Positions 1-17,000 are shown, counted from the first letter of the stretch. The stretch is 64,000 bases of DNA from Lamellibrachia columna (GCA_963662155.1 OY759262.1:66047203-66111202); one strand, 5' to 3'. Notes: generated by a model not told the origin, from the sequence alone. A program made the numbers and translations.

Positions 1-2099
1 ATAGGACAGTACACAGATGAAAGACAACCAAAAGTGTATAGGACAGTACACAGATGAAAGACATCCAAAGACGTATAGGACTGTACACAGATGAAAGAGA
101 GCCAAAGATGTATAGGACAGTACACAGATGAAAGACATCCAAAGATGTATAGGACAGTACACAGGTGAAAGACAACCAAAGATGTATAGGACAGTACACA
201 GATGAAAGAGAGCCAAAGATGTATAGGACAGTACACAGATGAAAGACATCCAAAGATGTATAGGACAGTACACAGATGAAAGAGAGCCAAAGATGTATTG
301 GACAGTACACAGGTGAAAGACAACCAAAGATGTATAGGACAGTACAAAGGTGAAAGACACCCAAAGATGTATAGGACAGTACACAGATGAACGACATCTA
401 AAGATGTATAGGACAGTACACAGGTGAAAGACAACCAAAGATGTATAGGACATCCAAAGATGTATAGGACAGTACACATATGAAATAGAGCCAAAGATGT
501 ATAGGACAGTACACAGGTGAAAGACAACCAAAGATGTATAGGAAAGTACACAGATGAAAGAGAGCCAAAGATCTACAGGACAGTACACAGATGAAAGACA
601 TCCAAAGATGTATAGGACAGTACACAGATGAAAGAGAGCCAAAGATTTATAGGACAGTACACAGATGAAAGAGAGCCAAAAGTGTATAGGACAGTACACA
701 GATGAAAGAGAGCCAAAGATATATAGGACAGTACACATATGAAAGACAACCAAAGATGTATAGGACAGTACACAGATGAAAGAGAGCCAAAGATGTATAG
801 GACAGTACACAGGTGAAAGACAACCAAAGATGTACAGGACAGTACACAGGTGAAAGATAACCAAAGATGTATAGGAGAGTACACCGATGAAAGACATCCA
901 AAGATGTATAGGACAGTACACAGATGAAAGAGAGCCAAAGATGTATAGGACAGTACACAGATGAAAGACAGCCAAAGATGTATAGGACAGTACACAAAAG
1001 AAAGAGAGTCAAAGATGTATAGGACAGTACACAGATGAAAGAGAGCCAAAGATGTATAGGACAGTACACAGGTGAAAAACAACCAAAGATGTATAGGACA
1101 GTACACAGATGAAAGACAACCAAAGATGTATAGGACAGTACACAGATGAAAGACATCCAAAGATGTATAGAACAGTACACAGGTGAAAGACATCCAAAGA
1201 TGTATAGGACAGTACACAGATGAAAGACAAACAAAGATGTATAGGACAGTACACAGATGAAAGACATCCAAAGATGTATAGGACAGTACACAGATGAAAG
1301 AGAGCCAAAGATGTATAGGACAGTACACAGATGAAAGACATCCAAAGATGTATAGGACAGTACACAGATGAAAGACAACCAAAAGTGTATAGGACAGTAC
1401 ACAGATGAAAGACATCCAAAGACGTATAGGACTGTACACAGATGAAAGAGAGCCAAAGATGTATAGGACAGTACACAGATGAAAGACATCCAAAGATGTA
1501 TAGGACAGTACACAGGTGAAAGACAACCAAAGATGTATAGGACAGTACACAGATGAAAGAGAGCCAAAGATGTATAGGACAGTACACATATGAAAGACAT
1601 CCAAAGATGTATAGGACAGTACACAGATGAAAGAGAGCCAAAGATGTATTGGACAGTACACAGGTGAAAGACAACCAAAGATGTATAGGACAGTACAAAG
1701 GTGAAAGACACCCAAAGATGTATAGGACAGTACACAGATGAACGACATCTAAAGATGTATAGGACAGTACACAGGTGAAAGACAACCAAAGATGTATAGG
1801 ACATCCAAAGATGTATAGGACAGTACACATATGAAATAGAGCCAAAGATGTATAGGACAGTACACAGGTGAAAGACAACCAAAGATGTATAGGAAAGTAC
1901 ACAGATGAAAGAGAGCCAAAGATCTACAGGACAGTACACAGATGAAAGACATCCAAAGATGTATAGGACAGTACACAGATGAAAGAGAGCCAAAGATTTA
2001 TAGGACAGTACACAGATGAAAGAGAGCCAAAAGTGTATAGGACAGTACACAGATGAAAGAGAGCCAAAGATATATAGGACAGTACACATATGAAAGACA
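1..2099. repeat. Local duplication within the 37-bp array, offset 1,351 bp
   Basis: Positions 1-748 recur at 1352-2099 with very few differences; one seen by eye is cacaga versus cacata near 237/1588. The copies diverge after 748 (acaacc versus acatcc). The block carries rare markers: aaaagtg, gacgtata with an actgtac, and a 19-bp truncated unit. Part of it occurs a third time from about 2,830 to 3,170. The offset equals 36 full units plus one 19-bp unit. The likely cause is unequal exchange or segmental amplification inside the array. Confidence 0.8.
440..458. repeat. 19-bp truncated satellite unit (type example)
   Basis: One unit lacks 18 bases, so the text goes from tatagga directly to catccaaag. 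The deletion lies between two GACA tetranucleotides of the full unit, as expected for microhomology-mediated or slippage deletion. The same junction recurs near 1,803, 2,932, 6,773, 8,678, 9,885, 29,275, 31,325, 40,632 and 42,682. It is therefore a tracer of block copying rather than ten independent events. Confidence 0.85.
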
Positions 2100-5000
2100 T
2101 CCAAATATGTATAGGACAGTACACAGATGAAAGAGAGCCATAGATGTATAGGACAGTACACAGATGAAAGAGAGCCAAAGATTTACAGGACAGTACACAG
2201 ATGAAAGACATCCAAAGATGTATAGGACAGTACACAGATGAAAGACAACCAAAGATGTATAGGACAGTACACAGATGAAAGACATCCAAAGATGTATAGG
2301 ACAGTAAACAGATGAAAGACATCCAAAGATGTATAGGACAGTACACAGATGAAAGAGAGCCAAAGATGTATAGGACAGTACACAGATGAAAGACATCCAA
2401 AGATGTATAGGACAGTACACACATGAAAGAGTGCCAAATATCTATAGGACAGTACACATATGAAAGACATCCAAAGATGTATAGGACAGTACACAGATGA
2501 AAGACATCCAATGATGTATAGGAAAGTACAAAGATGAAAGAGAGCCAAAGATATATAGGACAGTACACAGATGAACGACATCTAAAGATGTATAGGACAG
2601 TACACAAGTGAAAGACATCCAAAGATGTATAGGACAGTACACAGGTGAAAGACAACCAAAGATGTATAGGACAGTACACAGATGAAAGAGAGCCAAAGAT
2701 GTATAGGACAGTACACAGATGAAAGACATCCAAAGATGTATAGGACAGTACACAGATGAAAAAGAGCCAAAGATCTATAGAACAGTACACAGGTGAAAAA
2801 CATCCAAAGATGTATAGGACAGTACAAAGGTGAAAGACACCCAAAGATGTATAGGACAGTACACAGATGAACGACATCTAAAGATGTATAGGACAGTACA
2901 CAGGTGAAAGACAACCAAAGATGTATAGGACATCCAAAGATGTATAGGACAGTACACATATGAAATAGAGCCAAAGATGTATAGGACAGTACACAGGTGA
3001 AAGACAACCAAAGATGTATAGGAAAGTACACAGATGAAAGAGAGCCAAAGATCTACAGGACAGTACACAGATGAAAGACATCCAAAGATGTATAGGACAG
3101 TACACAGATGAAAGAGAGCCAAAGATTTATAGGACAGTACACAGATGAAAGAGAGCCAAAAGTGTATAGGACAGTACACAGATGAAAGAGAGCCAAAGAT
3201 GTATAGGACAGTACACAGATGAAAGAGAGCCAAAGATTTACAGGACAGTACACAGATGAAAGACATCCAAAGATGTATAGGACAGTACACAGATGAAAGA
3301 CAACCAAAGATGTATAGGACAGTACACAGATGAAAGAGAGCCAAAGATGTATAGGACAGTACACAGATGAAAGACATCCAAAGATGTATAGGACAGTAAA
3401 CAGATGAAAGACATCCAAAGATGTATAGGACAGTACACAGATGAAAGAGAGCCAAAGATGTATAGGACAGTACACAGTTGAAAAACAACCAAAGATGTAT
3501 AAGACAGTACACAGATGAAAGACAACCAAAGATGTATAGGACAGTACACAGATGAAAGACATCCAAAGATGTATAGAACAGTACACAGGTGAAAGACATC
3601 CAAAGATGTATAGGACAGTACACAGATGAAAGACAACCAAAGATGTAAAGGACAGTACACAGATGAAAGACATCCAAAGATGTATAGGAGAGTACACAGA
3701 TGAAAGAGAGCCAAAGATGTATAGGACAGTACACAGATGAAAGACATCCAAAGATGTATAGGACAGTACACAGATGAAAGACAACCAAAGGTGTATAGGA
3801 CAGTACACAGATGAAAGACATCCAAAGACGTATAGGACTGTACACAGATGAAAGAGAGCCAAAGATGTATAGGACAGTACACAGATGAAAGACATCCAAA
3901 GATGTATAGGACAGTACACAGGTGAAAGACAACCAAAGATGTATAGGACAGTACACAGATGAAAGAGAGCCAAAGATGTATAGGACAGTACACAGATGAA
4001 AGACATCCAAAGATGTATAGGACAGTACACAGGTGAAAGACAACCAAAGATGTATAGGACAGTACACAGATGAAAGAGAGCCAAAGATGTATAGGACAGT
4101 ACACAGGTGAAAGACAACCAAAGATGTATAGGACAGTACACAGGTGAAAGATAACCAAAGATGTATAGGAGAGTACACCGATGAAAGACATCCAAAGATG
4201 TATAGGACAGTACACAGATGAAAGAGAGCCAAAGATGTATAGGACAGTACACAGATGAAAGACAGCCAAATATGTATAGGACAGTACACAAAAGAAAGAG
4301 AGTCAAAGATGTATAGGACAGTACACAGATGAAAGAGAGCCAAAGATGTATAGGACAGTACACAGGTGAAAAACAACCAAAGATGTATAGGACAGTACAC
4401 AGATGAAAGACAACCAAAGATGTATAGGACAGTACACAGATGAAAGACATCCAAAGATGTATAGAACAGTACACAGGTGAAAGACATCCAAAGATGTATA
4501 GGACAGTACACAGATGAAAGACAAACAAAGATGTATAGGAGTACACAGATGAAAGACATCCAAAGATGTATAGGACAGTACACAGATGAAAGAGAGCCAA
4601 AGATGTATAGGACAGTACACAGATGAAAGACATCCAAAGATGTATAGGACAGTACACAGATGAAAGACAACCAAAAGTGTATAGGACAGTACACAGATGA
4701 AAGACATCCAAAGACGTATAGGACTGTACACAGATGAAAGAGAGCCAAAGATGTATAGGAGAGTACACAGATGAAAGACATCCAAAGATGTATAGGACAG
4801 TACACAGATGAAAGAGAGCCAAAGATGTATAGGACAGTACACAGATGAAAGACATCCAAAGATGTATAGGACAGTACACAGATGAAAGACATCCAAAGAT
4901 GTATAGGACAGTACACAGATGAAAGAGAGCCAAAGATGTATAGGACAGTACACAGATGAAAGAGAGCCAAAGATTTACAGGACAGTACACAGATGAAAGA

Positions 5001-8000
5001 CATCCAAAGATGTATAGGACAGTACACAGATGAAAGACAACCAAAGATGTATAGGACAGTACACAGATGAAAGAGAGCCAAAGATGTACATCCAAAGATG
5101 TATAGAACAGTACACAGGTGAAAGACATCCAAAGATGTATAGGACAGTACACAGATGAAAGACAACCAAAGATGTAAAGGACAGTACACAGATGAAAGAC
5201 ATCCAAAGATGTATAGGAGAGTACACAGATGAAAGAGAGCCAAAGATGTATAGGACAGTACACAGATGAAAGACATCCAAAGATGTATAGGACAGTACAC
5301 AGATGAAAGACAACCAAAGGTGTATAGGACAGTACACAGATGAAAGACATCCAAAGACGTATAGGACTGTACACAGATGAAAGAGAGCCAAAGATGTATA
5401 GGACAGTACACAGATGAAAGACATCCAAAGATGTATAGGACAGTACACAGGTGAAAGACAACCAAAGATGTAGAGGACAGTACACAGATGAAAGAGAGCC
5501 AAAGATGTATAGGACAGTACACAGATGAAAGACATCCAAAGATGTATAGGACAGTACACAGGTGAAAGACAACCAAAGATGTATAGGACAGTACACAGAT
5601 GAAAGAGAGCCAAAGATGTATAGGACAGTACACAGGTGAAAGACAACCAAAGATGTATAGGACAGTACACAGGTGAAAGATAACCAAAGATGTATAGGAG
5701 AGTACACCGATGAAAGACCTCCAAAGATGTATAGGACAGTACACAGATGAAAGAGAGCCAAAGATGTATAGGACAGTACACAGATGAAAGACAGCCAAAT
5801 ATGTATAGGACAGTACACAAAAGAAAGAGAGTCAAAGATGTATAGGACAGTACACAGATGAAAGAGAGCCAAAGATGTATAGGACAGTACACAGGTGAAA
5901 AACAACCAAAGATGTATAGGACAGTACACAGATGAAAGACAACCAAAGATGTATAGGACAGTACACAGATGAAAGACATCCAAAGATGTATAGAACAGTA
6001 CACAGGTGAAAGACATCCAAAGATGTATAGGACAGTACACAGATGAAAGACAAACAAAGATGTATAGGACAGTACACAGATGAAAGACATCCAAAGATGT
6101 ATAGGACAGTACACAGATGAAAGAGAGCCAAAGATGTATAGGACAGTACACAGATGAAAGACATCCAAAGATGTATAGGACAGTACACAGATGAAAGACA
6201 ACCAAAAGTGTATAGGACAGTACACAGATGAAAGACATCCAAAGACGTATAGGACTGTACACAGATGAAAGAGAGCCAAAGATGTATAGGACAGTACACA
6301 GATGAAAGACATCCAAAGATGTATAGGACAGTACACAGGTGAAAGACAACCAAAGATGTATAGGACAGTACACAGATGAAAGAGAGCCAAAGATGTATAG
6401 GACAGTACACAGATGAAAGACATCCAAAGATGTATAGGACAGTACACAGATGAAAGAGAGCCAAAGATGTATTGGACAGTACACAGGTGAAAGACAACCA
6501 AAGATGTATAGGACAGTATACAGATGAAAGACATCCAAAGATGTATAGGAAAGTACACATATGAAAGAGAGCCAAAGATGTATAGGACAGTACACAGATG
6601 AACGACATCTAAAGATGTATAGGACAGTACACAGGTGAAAGAGAGCCAAAGGTGTATAGGACAGTACAAAGGTGAAAGACAACCAAAGATGTATAGGACA
6701 GTACACAGATGAACGACATCTAAAGATGTATAGGACAGTACACAGGTGAAAGACAACCAAAGATGTATAGGACATCCAAAGATGTATAGGACAGTACACA
6801 TATGAAATAGAGCCAAAGATGTATAGGACAGTACACAGGTGAAAGACAACCAAAGATGTATAGGAAAGTACACAGATGAAAGAGAGCCAAAGATCTACAG
6901 GACAGTACACAGATGAAAGACATCCAAAGATGTATAGGACAGTACACAGATGAAAGAGAGCCAAAGATGTATAGGACAGTACACAGAAGAAAGAGAGCCA
7001 AAGATGTATAGGACAGTACACAGATGAAAGAGAGCCAAAGATGTATAGGACAGTACACAGGTGAAAGACAACCAAAGATGTATAGGACATTACACAGATG
7101 AAAGACATCCAAAGATGTACAGGACAGTACACAGATGAAAGACAACCAAAGATGTATAGGATAGTACACAGATGAAAGACATCCAAAGATGTATAGGACA
7201 GTACAGAGGTGAAAGACAACCAAAGATTAATAGGACAGTACACAGATGAAAGACATCCAAAGATGAATAGGACGGTACACAGATGAAAGACATCCAAAGA
7301 TGTATAGGACAGTACACAGATGAAAGAGAGCCAAAGATGTATAGGACAGTACACAGATGAAAGAGTGCCAAATATCTATAGGACAGTACACATATGAAAG
7401 ACATCCAAAGATGTATAGGACAGTACACAGATGAAAGACATCCAATGATGTATAGGAAAGTACAAAGATGAAAGAGAGCCAAAGATATATAGGACAGTAC
7501 ACAGATGAAAGACATCCAAAGATGTATAGGACAGTACACAGATGAAAGAGAGCCAAATATTAATAGGACAGTACAAAGATGAAAGACATCCAAATATGTA
7601 TAGGACAGTACACATAAGAAAGAGAGCCAACGATTTATAGGACAGTACACAGATGAAAGAGAGCCACAGATCTATAGGACAGTACACAGATGAAAGAGAG
7701 CCAAATATGTATAGGACAGTACACATATGAAAGAGAGCCATAGATATATAGGACAGTACACAGATGAAAGAGAGCCAAAGATCTATAGGACAGTACACAG
7801 ATGAAAGACATCCAAAGATGTATAGGACAGTACACAGGTGAAACACATCCAAAGATGTATAGGACAGTACACAGATGAAAGAGAGCCAAAGATGTATAGG
7901 ACAGTAAACAGATGAAAGAGAGCCAAAGATGTATAGGACAGTACACATAAGAAAGAGAGCCAAAGATGTATAGGACAGTACACAGGTGAAAGAGAGCCAA

Positions 8001-11000
8001 AGATGTATAGGACAGTACACAGGTGAAAGACAACCAAAGATGTATAGGACAGTACACCGATGAAAGACATCCAAAGATGTATAGGACAGTACACAGATGA
8101 AAGACAGCCAAAGATGTATAGGACAGTACACAGATGAAAGAGAGCCAAAGATGTATAGGACAGTACACAGATGAAAGACATCCAAAGATGTATAGGACAG
8201 TACACAGATGAAAGACATCCAAAGATGTATAGGACAGTACACAGATGAAAGACATCCAAAGATATATAGGACAGTACACAGATGAAAGAGAGCCAAAGAT
8301 GTATAGGACAGTACACAGATGAAAGACATCCAAAGATGTATAGGACAGTACACAGATGAAAGAGAGCCAAATATCTATAGGACAGTACAAAAATGAAAGA
8401 GAGCCAAAAATCTATAGGACAGTACACAGATGAAAGACATCCAAAGATGTATAGGACAGTACACAGATGAAAGAGAGACAAAGATGTATAGGACAGTACA
8501 AAGATGAACGACATCTAAAGATGTATAGGACAGTACACAGGTGAAAGAGAGCCAAAGATGTATAGGACAGTACAAAGGTGAAAGACACCCAAAGATGTAT
8601 AGGACAGTACACAGATGAACGACATCTAAAGATGTATAGGACAGTACACAGGTGAAAGACAACCAAAGATGTATAGGACATCCAAAGATGTATAGGACAG
8701 TACACATATGAAATAGAGCCAAAGATGTATAGGACAGTACACAGGTGAAAGACAACCAAAGATGTATAGGAAAGTACACAGATGAAAGAGAGCCAAAGAT
8801 CTACAGGACAGTACACAGATGAAAGACATCCAAAGATGTATAGGACAGTACACAGATGAAAGAGAGCCAAAGATGTATAGGACAGTACACAGAAGAAAGA
8901 GAGCCAAAGATGTATAGGACAGTACACAGATGAAAGAGAGCCAAAGATGTATAGGACAGTACACAGGTGAAAGACAACCAAAGATGTATAGGACATTACA
9001 CAGATGAAAGACATCCAAAGATGTACAGGACAGTACACAGATGAAAGACAACCAAAGATGTATAGGATAGTAAACAGATGAAAGACATCCAAAGATGTAT
9101 AGGACAGTACAGAGGTGAAAGACAACCAAAGATTAATAGGACAGTACACAGATGAAAGACATCCAAAGATGAATAGGACGGTACACAGATGAAAGACATC
9201 CAAAGATGTATAGGACAGTACACAGATGAAAGAGAGCCAAAGATGTATAGGACAGTACACAGGTGAAAGACAACCAAAGATGTATAGGACAGTACACAGA
9301 TGAAAGACATCCAAAGATGTATAGGACAGTACACAGATGAAAGAGAGCCAAAGATGTATAGGACAGTACACAGGTGAAAACAACCAAAGATGTATAGGAC
9401 AGTACACAGGTGAAAGACAACCAAAGATGTATAGGACCGTACACTGATGAAAGACATCCAAAGATGTATAGGACAGTAAACAGATGAAAGAGAGCCAAAG
9501 ATGTATAGGACAGTACACAGATGAAAGACAGCCAAAGATGTATAGGACAGTAAACAGAAGAAAGAGAGCCAAAGATGTATAGGACAGTACACAGGTGAAA
9601 AACAACCAAAGATGTATAGGACAGTACACAGATGAAAGACAACCCAAAGATGTGTAGGACAGTACACAGGTGAAAGACACCCAAAGATGTATAGGACAGT
9701 ACACAGATGAACGACATCTAAAGATGTATAGGACAGTACACAGGTGAAAGACACCCAAAGATATGTAGGACAGTACACAGGTGAAAGACACCCAAAGATG
9801 TATAGGACAGTACACAGATGAACGACATCTAAAGATGTATAGGACAGTACACAGGTGAAAGACAACCAAAGATGTATAGGACATCCAAAGATGTATAGGA
9901 CAGTACACATATGAAATAGAGCCAAAGATGTATAGGACAGTACACAGGTGAAAAACAACCAAAGATGTATAGGACAGTACACAGATGAAAGAGAGCCAAA
10001 GATCTATAGGACAGTACACAGATGAAAGACATCCAAAGATGTATAGGACAGTACACAGAGGAAAGAGAGCCAAATATTAATAGGACAGTACACAGATGAA
10101 AGACATCCAAATATGTATAGGACAGTACACATAAGAAAGAGAGTCAACGATTTATAGGACAGTACACAGATGAAAGAGAGCCACAGATCTATAGGACAGT
10201 AAACAGGTGAAAGAGAGCCAAATATGTATAGGACAGTACACATATGAAAGAGAGCCATAGATGTATAGGACAGTACACAGATGAAAGAGAGCCAAATATC
10301 TATAGGACAGTACACAGATGAAAGACATCCAAAGATGTATAGGACAGTACACAGGTGAAAGACATCCAAAGATGTATAGGACAGTACACAGGTGAAACAC
10401 ATCCAAAGATGTATAGGACAGTACACAGATGAAAGAGAGCCAAAGATGTATAGGACAGTACACAGATGAAAGACAGCCAAAGATGTATAGGAGAGTACGC
10501 ATAAGAAAGAGAGCCAAAGATGTATAGGACAGTACACAGGTGAAAGAGAGCCAAAGATGTATAGGACAGTACACAGGGGAAAGACAACCAAAGATGTATA
10601 GGACAGTACACCGATGAAAGACATCCAAAGATGTATAGGACAGTACACAGATGAAAGAGAGCCAAATATGTATAGGACAGTACACAGGTGAAAGACAACC
10701 AAAGATGTATAGGACAGTACACAGGTGAAAGACAACCAAAGATGTATAGGACAGTACACAGATGAAAGACATCCAAAGATGTATAGGACAGTACACAGTT
10801 GAAAGACAACCAAAGATGTATAGGATAGTACACAGATGAAAGACATCCAAAGATGTATAGGACAGTACACAGGTGAAAGACAACCAAAGATTAATAGGAC
10901 AGTACACAGATGAAAGACATCCAAAGATGTATAGGACGGTACACAGATGAAAGAGAGCCAAATATCTATAGGACAGTACACATATGAAAGACATCCAAAG

Positions 11001-14000
11001 ATGTATAGGACAGTACACAGATGAAAGACATCCAATGATGTATAGGACAGTACAAAGATGAAAGAGAGCCAAAGATGTATAGGACAGTACACAGGTGAAA
11101 GACACCCAAAGATGTGTAGGACAGTACACAGGTGAAAGACACCCAAAGATGTATAGGACAGTACACAGATGAACGACATCTAAAGATGTATAGGACAGTA
11201 CACAGGTGAAAGACACCCAAAGATATGTAGGACAGTACACAGACGAAAGAGAGCCAAATATTAATAGGACAGTACACAGATGAAAGACATCCAAATATGT
11301 ATAGGACAGTACACATAAGAAAGAGAGCCAACGATTTATAGGACAGTACACAGATGAAAGAGAGCCAAAGATCTATAGGACAGTACACAGATGAAAGAGA
11401 GCCAAATATGTATAGGACAGTACACAGATGAAAGAGAGCCATAGATGTTTAGGACAGTAAACATAAGAAAGAGAGCCAAAGATGTATAGGACAGTACACC
11501 GATGAAAGACATCCAAAGATGTATAGGACAGTACACAGATGAAAGAGAGCCAAAGATGTATAGGACAGTAAACAGGTGAAAGACAACCAAATATGTATAG
11601 GACAGTACACAGGTGAAAGACAACCAAAGATGTATAGGACAGTACACAGATGAAAGACATCCAAAGATGTATAGGACAGTACACAGGTGAAAGACAACCA
11701 AAGATTAATAGGACAGTACACAGATGAAAGACATCCAAAGATGTATAGGACGGTACACAGATGAAAGAAAGCCAAATATCTATAGGACAGTACACATATG
11801 AAAGACATCCAAAGATGTATAGGACAGTACACAGATGAAAGACATCCAATGATGTATAGGACAGTACAAAGATGAAAGAGAGCCAAAGATGTATAGGACA
11901 GTACACAGGTGAAAGACACCCAAATATGTGTAGGACAGTACACAAGTGAAAGACACCCAAAGATGTATAGGACAGTACACAGATGAACGACATCTAAAGA
12001 TGTATAGGACAGTACACAGCTGAAAGAAACCCAAAGATATGTAGGACAGTACACAGATGAAAGAGAGCCAAATATTAATAGGACAGTACACAGATGAAAG
12101 ACATCCAAATATGTATAGGACAGTACACATAAGAAAGAGAGCCAACGATTTATAGGACAGTACACAGATGAAAGAGAGCCAAAGATCTATAGGACAGTAC
12201 ACAGATGAAAGAGAGCCAAATATGTATAGGACAGTACACAGATGAAAGAGAGCCATAGATGTATAGGACAGTACACAGATGAAAGAGAGCCAAAGATCTA
12301 TAGGACAGTACACAGATGAAAGACATCCAAAGATGTATAGGACAGTACACAGGTGAAAGACATCCAAAGATGTATAGGACAGTACACAGGTGAAACACAT
12401 CCAAAGATGTATAGGACAGTACACAGATGAAAGAGAGCCAAAGATGTATAGGACAGTACACAGATGAAAGACAGCCAAAGATGTATAGGACAGTACACAT
12501 TAGAAAGAGAGCCAAAGATCTATAGGACAGTACACAGGTGAAAGAGAGCCAAAGATGTATAGGACAGTACACAGGTGAAAGACAACCAAAGATGTATAGG
12601 ACAGTACACCGATGAAAGACATCCAAATATGTATAGGACAGTACACAGATGAAAGAGAGCCAAAAATGTATAGGACAGTACACAGGTGAAAGAGAGCCAA
12701 AGATGTATAGGACAGTACACAGGTTAAAAACAACCAAAGATGTATAGGACAGTACACAGATGAAAGACAACCAAAGATGTAGAGGACAGTACACAGATGA
12801 AAGACATCCAAAGATGTATAGGACATTACACAGGCGAAATACATCCAAAGATGTATAGGACAGTACACAGATGAAAGACATCCAAAGATGTATAGGACAG
12901 TACACAGATGAAAGACAACCAAAGATGTATAGGACAGTACACAGATGAAAGACATCCAAAGATGTATAGGACAGTACACAGGTGAAAGACAACCAAAGAT
13001 GAATAGGACAGTACACAGATGAAAGACATCCAAAGATGTATAGGACGGTACACAGATGAAAGACATCCAAAGATGTATAGGACAGTACACAGATGAAAGA
13101 GAGCCAAAGATGTATAGGACAGTACACAGATGAAAGACAACCAAAGACGTATAGGACAGTACACAGATGAAAGACATCCATAGATGTATAGGACAGTACA
13201 CAGACGAAAGAGAGCCAAAGATGTATAGGACAGTACACAGATGAAAGACAACCAAAGATGTATAGGACAGTACACCGATGAAAGACATCCAAAGATGTAT
13301 AGGACAGTACACAGATGAAAGACAGCCAAAGATGTATAGGACAGTACACAGATGAAAGACAGCCAAAGATGTATAGGACAGTACACAGATGAAAGAGAGC
13401 CAAAGATGTATAGGACAGTACACAGATGAAAGACATCCAAAGATGTATAGGACAGTACACAGATGAAAGACATCCAAAGATGTATAGGACAGTACACAGA
13501 TGAAAGACATCCAAAGATGTATAGGACAGTACACAGATGAAAGAGAGCCAAAGATGTATAGGACAGTACACAGATGAAAGACATCCAAAGATGTATAGGA
13601 CAGTACACAGATGAAAGAGAGCCAAATATCTATAGGACAGTACACATATGAAAGACATCCAAAGATGTATAGGACAGTACACAGATGAAAGACATCCAAT
13701 TATGTGTAGGACAGTACAAAGATGAAAGAGAGCCAAATATCTATAGGACAGTGCACAGATGAAAGACATCCAAAGATGTATAGGACAGTACACAGAGGAA
13801 AGAGAGCCAAATATTAATAGGACAGTACACAGATGAAAGACATCCAAATATGTATAGGACAGTACACATAAGAAAGAGAGCCAACGATTTATAGGACAGT
13901 ACACAGATGAAAGAGAGCAACAGATCTATAGGACAGTACACAGATGAAAGAGAGCCAAATATGTTTAGGACAGTACACATATGAAAGAGAGCCATAGATG

Positions 14001-17000
14001 TATAGGACAGTACACAGATGAAAGAGAGCCAAAGATCTATAGGACAGTACACAGATGAAAGACATCCAAAGATGTATAGGAGAGTACACAGGTGAAAGAC
14101 ATCCAAAGATGTATAGGACAGTACACAGGTGAAACACATCCAAAGATGTATAGGACAGTACACATAAGAAAGAGAGCCAAAGATGTATAGGACAGTACAC
14201 CGATGAAAGACATCCAAAGATGTATAGGAGAGTACACAGGTGAAAGACATCCAAAGATGTATAGGACAGTACACAGGTGAAACACATCCAAAGATGTATA
14301 GGACAGTACACATTAGAAAGAGAGCCAAAGATCTATAGGACAGTACACAGGTGAAAGAGAGCCAAAGATGTATAGGACAGTACACAGGTGAAAGACAACC
14401 AAAGATGTATAGGACAGTACACCGATGAAAGACATCCAAAGATGTATAGGACAGTACACAGATGAAAGAGAGCCAAAGATGTATAGGACAGTACACAGGT
14501 GAAAGACAACCAAAGATGTATAGGACAGTACACAGATGAAAGACATCCAAAGATGTATAGGACAGTACACAGATGAAAGAGAGCCAAAATGTATAGGACA
14601 GTACACAGGTGAAAGACAACCAAAGATGTATAGGACAGTACACAGGTGAAAGATAACCAAAAATGTATAGGACAGTACACCGATGAAAGACATCCAAAGA
14701 TGTATAGGACAGTAAACAGATGAAAGAGAGCCAAAGATGTATAGGACAATACACAGATGAAAGACAGCCAAAGATGTATAGGACAGTACACAGAAAGAGA
14801 GCCAAAGATGTATAGGACAGTACACAGGTGAAAAACAACCAAAGATGTATAGGACAGTACACAGATGAAAGACAACCAAAGATGTATAGGACAGTACACA
14901 GATGAAAGACATCCAAAGATGTATAGGACATTACACAGGTGAAATACATCCAAAGATGTATAGGACAGTACACAGATGAAAGACATCCAAAGATGTATAG
15001 GACAGTACACAGATGAAAGACAACCAAAGATGTATAGGACAGTACACAGGTGAAAGACAACCAAAGATGAATAGGACAGTACACAGATGAAAGACATCCA
15101 AAGATGTATAGGACGGTACACAGATGAAAGACATCCAAAGATGTATAGGACAGTACACAGATGAAAGAGAGCCAAAGATGTATAGGACAGTACACAGGTG
15201 AAAGACAACCAAAGATTAATAGGACAGTACACAGATGAAAGACATCCAAAGATGTATAGGACGGTACACAGATGAAAGAGAGCCAAATATCAATAGGACA
15301 GTACACGTATGAAAGATATCCAAAGATGTATAGGACAGTACACAGATGAAAGACATCCAATGATGTATAGGACAGTACAAAGATGAAAGAGAGCCAAAGA
15401 TGTATAGGACAGTACACAGGTGAAAGACACCCAAAGATGTGTAGGACAGTACACAGGTGAAAGACACCCAAAGATGTATAGGACAGTACACAGATGAACG
15501 ACATCTAAACATGTATAGGACAGTACACAGGTGAAAGACACCCAAAGATATGTAGGACAGTACACAGATGAAAGAGAGCCAAATATTAATAGGACAGTAC
15601 ACAGATGAAAGACATCCAAATATGTATAGGACAGTACACATAAGAAAGAGAGCCAACGATTTATAGGACAGTACACAGATGAAAGAGAGCCAAAGATCTA
15701 TAGGACAGTACACAGATGAAAGAGAGCCAAATATGTATAGGACAGTACACAGATGAAAGAGAGCCATAGATGTATAGGACAGTACACAGATGAAAGAGAG
15801 TCAAAGATCTATAGGACAGTACACAGATGAAAGACATCCAAAGATGTATAGGACAGTACACAGGTGAAAGACATCCAAAGATGTATAGGACAGTACACAG
15901 GTGAAACACATCCAAAGATGTATAGGACAGTACACAGATGAAAGAGAGCCAAAGATGTATAGGACAGTACACAGATGAAAGACAGCCAAAGATGTATAGG
16001 ACAGTACACATTAGAAAGAGAGCCAAAGATCTATAGGACAGTACACAGGTGAAAGAGAGCCAAAGATGTATAGGACAGTACACAGGTGAAAGACAACCAA
16101 AGATGTATAGGTCAGTACACCGATGAAAGACATCCAAAGATGTATAGGACAGTACACAGATGAAAGAGAGCCAAAGATGTATAGGACAGTACACAGGTGA
16201 AAGACAACCAAAGATGTATAGGACAGTACACAGATGAAAGACATCCAAAGATGTATAGGACAGTACACAGATGAAAGAGAGCCAAAATGTATAGGACAGT
16301 ACACAGGTGAAAGACAACCAAAGATGTATAGGACAGTACACAGGTGAAAGACAACCAAAAATGTATAGGACAGTACACCGATGAAAGACATCCAAAGATG
16401 TATAGGACAGTAAACAGATGAAAGAGAGCCAAAGATGTATAGGACAATACACAGATGAAAGACAGCCAAAGATGTATAGGACAGTACACAGAAGAAAGAG
16501 AGCCAAAGATGTATAGGACAGTACACAGGTTAAAAACAACCAAAGATGTATAGGACAGTACACAGATGAAAGACAACCAAAGATGTATAGGACAGTACAC
16601 AGATGAAAGACATCCAAAGATGTATAGGACATTACACAGGCGAAATACATCCAAAGATGTATAGGACAGTACACAGATGAAAGACATCCAAAGATGTATA
16701 GGACAGTACACAGATGAAAGACAACCAAAGATGTATAGGACAGTACACAGATGAAAGACATCCAAAGATGTATAGGACAGTACACAGGTGAAAGACAACC
16801 AAAGATGAATAGGACAGTACACAGATGAAAGACATCCAAAGATGTATAGGACGGTACACAGATGAAAGACATCCAAAGATGTATAGGACAGAACACAGAT
16901 GAAAGAGAGCCAAAGATGTATAGGACAGTACACAGGTGAAAGACATCCATAGATGTATAGGACAGTACACAGATGAAAGAGAGCCAAAGATGTATAGGAC